A stretch of DNA of 64,000 bases from assembly GCA_000611775.1 (NCBI GenBank), contig KK106983.1, forward strand, positions 894,575-958,574. The letters run 5' to 3'. The position numbers and the translations under genes were made by a program. This DNA is from Umbilicaria muhlenbergii (Eukaryota > Ascomycota > Lecanoromycetes > Umbilicariales > Umbilicariaceae). The notes beneath the pieces were generated by a model. The model saw only the letters and a list, made by a program, of their open reading frames with translations, did not search any database and was not told the origin of the DNA. Shown piece after piece: positions 57,455 through 64,000 of the stretch (positions within the stretch are counted from its first letter, which is position 1; the number at the start of each line of letters is the position of its first letter).

Positions 57455-58325
57455 GCCGGTAAGAGAGGTAACTAGGGGCAGGGATCAGTGCGAAGATTGA
57501 TAGAGAGACCGTTTGGACGCGTAAAAATGCGATGGACGCTTGCAACGAAAAGCCAGAGATGATTGAAATCAAAAGAGAGGACAGAATTGATGCGACGGCG
57601 AAGATGTGGTGAGCGGAAACAGTGGATGACGTGCGGGTGTTACAGTTGCGGCGAGAACTTTGCGAGCGAGAAGGTTGGGTTGCGCGACAGAAGTCGACCA
57701 CCCAAATGTAATATAACGACAGGCACGTTACGTACTACGGTTGGAATGCCCCGGCCGAGAGCTGTTGTGGCTGCCCTACAGATGATCGGTAGAAAGTCGA
57801 GGTGAGAGCAGATGGATGCGATGTCAATAAAGCGCAATAATTAATAGGGAGGGAAGAGTGGATGGATCTGGACATTCGGTGGTGCTGGTGAATGGAGAAG
57901 TTCAAAGGAAGGCATCCTCCGAATCTTCCACCAAGCTAACGACGAATCAGAACGCTCGCTTCCTGCCCTTGGCCGATCGCCACTTGCTTCCCAGCGCACA
58001 AGGCCAGCTAGCGCATCTTCTCCAGATCATCCTCCTCATCACTTTCGTTCCGTGGATCACCAAAGGCCCGACAACGCTTCGTGACCGCTCGCCCTCACAC
58101 CCCGCCCTTTACCCCAGACCACCGGCCATGAAACCAAAATCTCGCGAGGTCGCAACTAGGAAGGAATTGGCGGACAAAGGAAATAAGAATAATCAATCCA
58201 TTCTCTTTCCCGGAGGTGGGGAGGGTATATTAAATACACAAAACGCCATACTCTCTCGCCCAAAAGGACTCCCAAATCCACGTCGTCCAACGTAAGGTAT
58301 AACGCCCCGAGGTAGAAAGATGCCA
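57455..58325. other. Intergenic region
   Basis: Upstream of the PWWP gene and downstream of the PAP2 gene. A plus-strand frame of 145 codons at 57858-58295 has no domain and a composition unlike the neighbours. I do not support it as a gene. Confidence 0.4.
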
Positions 58326-59770
58326 TCAAACAGAAATGGGACCTTTATTCGGCGTCCAGCCATGAGCCTCGTCAGTGACAGGCGCCCATGGCTCCTCGTC
58401 GTGCGCTACTGGCTTGTGAATCCTCAGGCACCAAAGAAAGTAGTCCTCGAGAACTAGGAGGTTGAGCAGTAGCCTATTGCCAATCCAACCAAGTCCACAA
58501 ACCATGGCACCAGCGACAGCATCAAGAATGAAATGATTAGCCGTTGCAATGATAGCCAACAGGATGATCAAAGGATACAGAACTCCGCAAATGACACAAA
58601 GAATACGCGACCATGAGGGCAGATTGATCCGAACGGTGCCCTTGTTGCGGGAGCGGCCAAAAAGCGGGACGGTGAGGTGACGGGAGGCTCCATCTCGCGG
58701 CGAAAGAGGAATCATCATGACAGTAAGCCCGATAAGTAGAGAATATCCGAAATGGAGACTCGGCATAGCAGCCCACTGGTTGCAGAATTTGTTTGAGGTC
58801 CAAACACTGCCGGCTCCTGAAGCACTGTGCACTGTGTCCACGAAGCCATAACTCCTCGCCAGATCCCCACTGGGCCCTTTTACCGATTTATCACTCAGTA
58901 ATCTCGGAGGCATGCAAGGCCAAGCGGTGAAGATAATGAATGCAAGGAGGTTGCACATTGCCATAGTTCGTCGTCTGGCTTCGTATAATACCGATCCCCT
59001 TAGGGACTCAACTTGGCCACTATTCGTATTGTCTCCCTGATCCGAATTTCTGTCGGACGTGATCGTGAAGTAATAAAGGCAAATAAGGAAAAGGATGGTC
59101 GCTGGGATATGGATGTAGGAATAGATTCGGTTGGTCCATGTCATAAGAATGGGGTGCTGTAGAAACACCTTCTGTAGGTGTAATTCCCAAAATATGTGAA
59201 GGCGTTCCTCTAGTTTGATCAGTTGTAACGCATGCCTTCGGGCGACATGTACTGTTCCCTCGTTCAATGTGACGGCAGTAAAGGCACGGCCAAGTTGGTA
59301 CACCTAAACGAAGCCACCATCAGCAGATTTCCGACATCCGATTCAATCGCACAACATACCCAGTAGATCAAGGCCCAGTACCAAGCCTCCACCAGGAAGG
59401 GAAACCTGCGTAGCAGCCTACTTAAGACGGTGCCTCTGAATATTCGAGTATTCGGCGAGGTGACCTGTCCGCTTAAACCGAAAGCCCGCAGGTGTCGGGT
59501 CCTCCATCGATATTCTTCTTGTGCTATCAACGAAGGGGACGCAGATCGCATATAGTCATGATGATCGAGCGAATCATCAGTCGGTTCCGGGCTCGAAGGT
59601 CCAAAGTCCAGGTCCTCTGTACCATCCTCGTCGCAGACCGCGGGAAGCCGGTTGCTATGGGCTCCATACCTGCGGTTTGATAGTGGACGTGCACTTTCGC
59701 GGTTGATCCAAGTACCTCCGACCAGTAGACTTACAACTATAAGTGGCTCAATGAAGGCGCCCACACCCAT
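58326..59770 (-). CDS. PAP2-superfamily inositolphosphotransferase-like membrane protein
   Basis: Exons 59770-59360 and 59303-58326 (462 aa); the intron joins W|VYQLGRAF, phase 0. The first exon has a signal-anchor-like span (FIEPLIVVSLLVGGTW) and a charged luminal/cytosolic loop. The second contains several spans (IPATILFLICLYYF, TMAMCNLLAFIIFTAW). Active-site blocks of the PAP2 fold are present: CNQWAAMPSLHFGYSLLIG with catalytic His, and ATANHFILDAVAGAMVCG with the second His and Asp. The family's inositol phosphorylceramide/phosphoinositol transferases (Aur1/Ipt1 relatives) carry such blocks. The substrate is not defined by the sequence. Confidence 0.9.
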
Positions 59771-60525
59771 GCTTCGGAGTGATCCCCGTGGTTTCTTTCA
59801 ATCAACAACTATAGGATTGAGAGAACTGCGAAGGAAGGATTCGGTGTTTCAAGCGTACTAGCGGTCAGTGATCATCAACGAGTAGTAAGTGAAACAGACG
59901 GTAAGGTAGGGAGGGAGGCAGGTTAAGGTAAGCCACAGGCACAGGCCAAGAAAGGAAGTGTTTGATTACAAACAGAGTGAGAAAAGTATGAAGCTGCCTT
60001 GTCATCAAACAACAAGAAGCCTTGTAGGTGGCTGACATCACACGCCGCTCAGATTTGGAGCTGCAACTTTATCCATTCGATTTCAAAGACTTCCAGCATG
60101 TTATGCCCTGTGCCGGAAAGCGTCAAGAATGGGAAAGCGCTGCTGCGATGAGTAAGAGCTGTGAGTCGGTAGGATTGGGGCGTTCTTCCTCGGATCAGGT
60201 GGCACAGCGGTCAGCTGAATCAACCGGAATCTCAAGCGAAACATGTCGATAATCTACGCAAAAGCGCAAAAGCGCAAAAGCGCAACAGCGTTTTAGAAGC
60301 GGAAAATGATGTTTTGACTTTGCAATTGAAACAATAGATACTATCGGAGTACATGTGTCAATTTTGATTTCTACAAGTTTTTTCGGACTTTGAGAGCTAC
60401 TTTGAGGGTGGTATGTTTTTCGGCAGCTCAGAGCTTCTATAATTTAGGATTTCGCTTTATTCTGCTGACCGTATGGGTGGGCCAAGCATTAATAATGTCT
60501 AGCAGCTAGTATTAGTCTGCTGAAA
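59771..60525. other. Intergenic region with 8-bp tandem repeat
   Basis: Upstream of the PAP2 gene and downstream of the dioxygenase gene. The part 60290-60480 is AT-rich. No gene supported. Confidence 0.4.
60257..60288. repeat. 8-bp tandem repeat (CGCAAAAG)
   Basis: Three exact adjacent copies of cgcaaaag at 60257-60280 and a fourth with one change (cgcaacag) at 60281-60288. Confidence 0.9.
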
Positions 60526-61181
60526 TCAGGGCTGTACGACACCTCTTGGAACCACGTCGGCGAGCTCTCCACAGTTGCGACACTTCCTCTTCTGATCGTC
60601 CTCCCTGAACAGATTGACCGCCTCCTTGATTTGCGTTCCCAGGTCCGTGCAATGGAAAGCTGCTTCATGTACTACCTCTCCGCAGTTTTGGCAATACCAC
60701 CTCAGCCTGTCTTTGCTGTCTGCAGGCCGAGGCTGCTCAAGAACTATGCCGACAGTGTCCGCGAAGCGTATAGGGTTGTGGGGCGTGTTGGGTGGGAGGA
60801 GAAACATTTCGCCTTCACGAATGGGGATATCTCTGAAAGGAGGATCATGGTCTTTATCGACGACCTTGAGCAGCATAGACCCCCGGTATTGGTAGAACCA
60901 TTCCGCTGTCTCGTTGATGTGGTAGTCGGTTCGAGCGTTGGGACCACCAACAATCTATCCGTCACTCAGCACGTGTTATGAGTGATATGTACATGCGCTC
61001 TTAGAAGACCTGCCATGACGGTCACTTCTTTGTCGTAGACGCAGTAGTTGTTGATAGGTGGTTTTAGTAGGTGGGAATTCTCCTCAAGCCTAGGGATGTT
61101 GATTAGTCATTATGCTTCAGATAGTGTGAAACGAGTGTGCCTTTCTCACCACTTGGGCAGGTTTAGTGGACTTGAAAGCAT
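60526..61181 (-). CDS. BNA1: 3-hydroxyanthranilate 3,4-dioxygenase
   Basis: Exons 61181-61150, 61089-61014, 60954-60526 (178 aa). The protein starts MLSSPLNLPKWLEENSHLLK, continues PPINNYCVYDKE, then MIVGGPNARTDYHINETAEWFYQ with the cupin iron ligands His and Glu, and PPNTPHNP with the third His. A C-terminal rubredoxin-like two-CxxC iron site is present (YCQNCGEVVHE ... KCRNCGELA). It opens 3-hydroxyanthranilate in the kynurenine route to NAD. The second intron must start GCAGGT at 61013 to give VM|IVGGPN, so it is a GC-AG intron; the only in-frame GT alternative would be a 38-nt intron. A 268-bp divergent promoter separates it from Rcl1. Confidence 0.92.
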
Positions 61182-61449
61182 GTTAGTGGTTGTGATAGTT
61201 CAGAAGACAAACGTTTCATCGTAGATATGACTGTACTGATTGATTTGAAAGTGGTCCGATTGAACGACGATACGCCAAGGCGGCGTGGGCGGGTAAGGCC
61301 AGACGCTAAGATACTGCAGGGCTGAGGACCTTGCAACAAAAATTTAGAGCTTTGCCAACTGAACAGCCTGCAATGATTGTAGATACCTTCATCGTTCTTC
61401 TAAAATTTTGCATTAGAGCTCGGGGGAATATTCAACATCCCAAGCTGTT

Positions 61450-62661
61450 ATGGCAGCACCCACACAGCCTTCGCTCCGCTTCACCTCGCAAAAAGCCCTA
61501 GCCCACCGTCTTGTCCTTTCCACCCTCACAGGCCGCACTGTGCACATATCCCAAATACGACCATCATCAACCACAAGTCCAGGTCTTGCGTCTCATGAGA
61601 TATCTTTTCTTCGTCTCCTTGAGGCGATTACCAATGGCTCGCACATAGAGATTTCTTACACCGGCACGACCCTCGTCTATCGCCCGGGTCTTATAACGGG
61701 CAGCGCCGCCGGCTCAGGCGCCAGCAGTGGAGTCATACGACATGAGCTCCCCGCGGGCTGTACGAGAGGTGTCAGCTACTTCCTCATCCCGCTTTGCCTC
61801 CTTGCGCCGTTTTCTAAGGCTCCTATGAATGTTCTTTTTACGGGACCGGGGGTCATCACGTCTGCTACACCCGGTGGGGATATGTCTGCAGACAGTGTAC
61901 GTACCGCGATATTACCTCTCTACGCCCAATTTGGCATATCCAATAATATTGAATTGAGAATATTGCGAAGATCGAATCCCAGTGCTGATGGGAAGGGAGG
62001 CGCTGGAGAAGTCCAACTTGTGTTTGGGCATCAAATTCGGTTGCCGAAGACCATACATCTACTTAATCCGGGACGCATAAAGAGAGTGAGGGGAGTGGCA
62101 TATTGTACAGGTGTCTCTGCGTCAAACAATGCTCGAATGATCGAAGCAGCGCGAGGCGTACTGAATCCCGTGGTTAGCGATACCTATATCTTTTCGGACG
62201 TATCATCTGCCCCCTTTATTCCGTCTACGGACAAGACGAATCCCAACTCGAAGAAGAAAACAGGTGTAGGCTTCGGGCTTTCCCTCGTGGCAGAATCCTC
62301 GACTGGCTCGCTTTACTCGGCGGATCTTGCATCACCGCCATCAGGCGGAACGCCGCCGGAAGATATTGGAAGGCAATGCGCTTATCAGCTTCTGGAGACC
62401 ATATCGCTCGGCGGCACTGTATCTCCCGCTGCTGCACCGACGATGCTGACGCTCATGGCCATGGGCTCTGAAGACGTTGGCAGATTGCAGATGGGTAGAG
62501 ACGTGCTTGGTAGCGAAGGGATTATAAGCTTGGGCAGGGATTTAAGAACTTTTGGTGCAAGTGGATGGGGTATCAGAGATGCTACTACCGGACAAGAGGG
62601 AGATGTTGTAGTGAGCGTCGTCGGTCGAGGAGTTGGTAATGCAGGGAAGAAGATCGCTTGA
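61450..62661 (+). CDS. RCL1: Rcl1, RNA 3'-terminal phosphate cyclase-like ribosome biogenesis factor
   Basis: One exon, 403 aa. The N-terminus RFTSQKALAHRLVLSTLTGR and HEISFLRLLEAITNGSHIEI, then RHELPAGCTRGVSYFLIPLC, and the block SKAPMNVLFTGPGVITSATPG, follow the Rcl1 pattern. The cyclase fold continues with GEVQLVFGHQIRLPK and NPGRIKRVRGVAY; the C-terminal GTVSPAAAPTMLTLMAMGSEDVGR is also conserved. Rcl1 works with Bms1 in the small-subunit processome at the A2 cleavage step of pre-rRNA and is thought not to be an active cyclase. There is no intron. The start is the ATG at 61450; the frame upstream has no other Met near. Confidence 0.95.
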   Translation: MAAPTQPSLRFTSQKALAHRLVLSTLTGRTVHISQIRPSSTTSPGLASHEISFLRLLEAITNGSHIEISYTGTTLVYRPGLITGSAAGSGASSGVIRHELPAGCTRGVSYFLIPLCLLAPFSKAPMNVLFTGPGVITSATPGGDMSADSVRTAILPLYAQFGISNNIELRILRRSNPSADGKGGAGEVQLVFGHQIRLPKTIHLLNPGRIKRVRGVAYCTGVSASNNARMIEAARGVLNPVVSDTYIFSDVSSAPFIPSTDKTNPNSKKKTGVGFGLSLVAESSTGSLYSADLASPPSGGTPPEDIGRQCAYQLLETISLGGTVSPAAAPTMLTLMAMGSEDVGRLQMGRDVLGSEGIISLGRDLRTFGASGWGIRDATTGQEGDVVVSVVGRGVGNAGKKIA

Positions 62662-63597
62662 CGTCCAGGTACGGGCGACAATCCAGTGTTTGATACCCAT
62701 GTACACTATCACGACGTTACGAATTGCAATAGTCTTATGGACTTCGTCTTTGAAAGTGCACATGCTATGAAGGGATTGGTGGCTTTTGTGTAAAAACCGT
62801 CTACCTGCCTGCATTTGTGACTGTAGTCGCTGGTTTAACTATCAGCCACTCTATGGTTCCGATTCCTATCTTCTCTTGGAATGGTCCAGCTTTCAAACAT
62901 AACTCTGGGGCGTTTCTCCAAGCTGTGACAGGCCATATAATGAAAGCAAGTGAAACATGTCCTCTTGAAACGTGGCTGCAGGTACGCGCTCGCGTGCGGG
63001 CTCATGCCTCCAGCACAGGGCCTTAATAACGGTTTCTGGACTCGTAAGATTACATCTCACCATGATCGTCACCGCGTTCGAAGCGTGTGCCGGATTGTAC
63101 ACGATGCGATGCATCTTGTCCCGAGTGAAGGCTAAATCAAAAGCCGGGGTGGGTTATGATGAGACGACCGCATATTGCAGATCCGGGGTGGGACAGGCTC
63201 AGATGTGCACCATGCAAATGGACGCTCTTCTCTCTTCTCTCTTCTCCCTTCTCCCTTCTCCCTTCTCCCTTCTCCCATCTCCCATCTCCCTTCTCAAGCT
63301 CCGCGCTACCGTCAACCCCTGCACCGAGCAAATACCGTTTCCAACGCTTCTCGGGACACGCTCAATAATCTCACCCTTCTCTTGCAAGGCTCCAAGGTTA
63401 CCCACAGACCCGTCCTAACGTTTGTGTTCCACGCACCTAATTACCTCTTGCATCGAGTTATGAGCGCGACATGATAGCGCATCGTCGTTATCGTGCATTT
63501 GACTACAAGCACCCATACCAAGATCGTCGTTTGTAGCGGATCCTTGCGTGTGCCATGGCTGCCGCCTGACGACGGGAAATAACAACACGTCTTCCCG
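62662..63597. other. Intergenic region with polypyrimidine microsatellite
   Basis: Between Rcl1 and the CAP-Gly gene. It contains a TTCTCCC heptamer array. Short open frames that read across the array are artefacts of the repeat. No gene supported. Confidence 0.45.
63226..63295. repeat. TTCTCCC heptamer microsatellite
   Basis: A CT-rich stretch (tcttctctcttctct) runs into about eight consecutive units of ttctccc, two of them changed to atctccc, ending in ttctc. It is typical replication-slippage sequence. Confidence 0.9.
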
Positions 63598-64000
63598 ATG
63601 TCAACCCCCAACCCACGCCGCTCGCTGGCCCGCCCGCGACCCTCCTTGGGCAATTCAGGGATCAATACCGCATCATCGCCGAGTCTAGGCGCGACATACA
63701 AGTCCCCGCAACGCCCCCCTCTCCCAAACCCGCCCTCTTCGGCCCTCAATTCTGCGAACACGCGCAAAGCTTCATTCAACCAGCTGACCTCTGGCACGTT
63801 GTCTACTGTTCCGGATGGCAGTGTAGGCTACGGACTTGCGTCGACCAAGGAGGAGGAGGGGTCCAGTCCGTTTACAATGCATCCCGGCACACCCGCGTCG
63901 CAACGGAGGGAAAGTGGTGGTGAAGAGATTGAGGTCGGGGATGCGGTAGATGTACCGGGTGGCATGCATGGAACCGTCAAGTTCCTGGGGAGTGTCAGGA
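63598..64000 (+). CDS. CAP-Gly microtubule-binding protein, N-terminal part (runs off the window)
   Basis: Open frame from ATG at 63598 to the window edge, 134 codons plus one base. Residues 1-105 are Ser/Pro/Arg-rich and disordered (MSTPNPRRSLARPRPSLGNS). The start of a CAP-Gly domain follows: EEIEVGDAVDVPGGMHGTVKFLGSVR, with the GxVKFxG core. CAP-Gly domains bind EEY/F tails of alpha-tubulin and EB proteins; CLIP-170-like or p150Glued-like plus-end proteins have this layout. The part shown cannot tell which. The gene is cut by the window end, so nothing is known of the rest. Confidence 0.85.
   Translation, partial: MSTPNPRRSLARPRPSLGNSGINTASSPSLGATYKSPQRPPLPNPPSSALNSANTRKASFNQLTSGTLSTVPDGSVGYGLASTKEEEGSSPFTMHPGTPASQRRESGGEEIEVGDAVDVPGGMHGTVKFLGSVR

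Noticed and set aside
57858-58295. 145-codon plus-strand frame
   Set aside because: Low-complexity, no domain, no introns or good start context, and it lies in an upstream region.
63156-63474. Several frames rich in Leu/Pro/Ser or Glu/Arg across the heptamer array
   Set aside because: They are translations of the TTCTCCC repeat in different frames.
1-64000. Transposons, CRISPR arrays, tRNA/rRNA genes, secondary-metabolite backbone genes
   Set aside because: I looked for terminal repeats, transposase/reverse transcriptase motifs, regular spacer arrays, tRNA T-loop signatures and PKS/NRPS motifs and saw none. A dedicated tRNA and repeat scan was not possible.

Overview
The window is nuclear DNA of a filamentous ascomycete (Pezizomycotina); the sequence alone does not let me settle the class. 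The reasons are the gene density (about one gene per 2.3 kb on both strands), the short introns (mostly 48-90 nt, GT-AG, with CTAAC/CTGAC-type branch sites) and the gene set: kexin, Snx4, Ams1, Eaf6, Tvp38, LETM1/Mdm38 and an F-box/JmjC protein. I see no transposon, CRISPR array, rRNA, tRNA or secondary-metabolite backbone gene. Exon coordinates below were worked out by hand from splice signals and reading phase. The range of each multi-exon gene covers its introns, and the exons are given in the evidence.

Layout. 0.8-7.6 kb: a Sel1-repeat protein (+), a small protein of a family otherwise known from phages and bacteria (+), a GNAT acetyltransferase (-) and an F-box/LRR-type protein (-). 7.6-10.3 kb: gene-poor, with one small secreted protein (-). 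10.3-15.9 kb: a seven-exon PhoD-like phosphatase (-). 17-24 kb: kexin (+), Snx4 (-), Tvp38 (-). 25-33 kb: a CCCH/Smr protein (+), thioredoxin reductase (+), vacuolar alpha-mannosidase (-). 33.9-41.9 kb: a disordered protein (-), a Nudix CoA diphosphatase (+), LETM1 (-), mitochondrial adenylate kinase (+), Eaf6 (-). 42-49.7 kb: a Ctr copper transporter (+), an F-box/JmjC protein (-), eIF4A (+), a coiled-coil protein (+), a FAH-domain hydrolase (-). 49.9-54 kb: two uncharacterised proteins and an SRm160-like PWI/SR protein. 55-64 kb: a PWWP/IBD-like chromatin protein (-), a PAP2-type phosphotransferase (-), 3-hydroxyanthranilate dioxygenase (-), Rcl1 (+) and the first 134 codons of a CAP-Gly protein (+).

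The genes are mostly housekeeping and are not organised as a pathway cluster. Loose themes are secretory/endosomal/vacuolar traffic (kexin, Snx4, Tvp38, Ams1), RNA work (eIF4A, Rcl1, SRm160-like, Smr), chromatin (Eaf6, PWWP, JmjC) and mitochondria (LETM1, adenylate kinase, FAH). I did not find a new multi-gene system. The observations most worth a second look are the phage/bacterial-family gene at 3.6 kb, the secreted protein at 9 kb, two GC-AG introns, a 7-nt exon, two stop-free introns of length 3n placed inside catalytic cores, and an F-box gene whose first splice junction does not keep frame.
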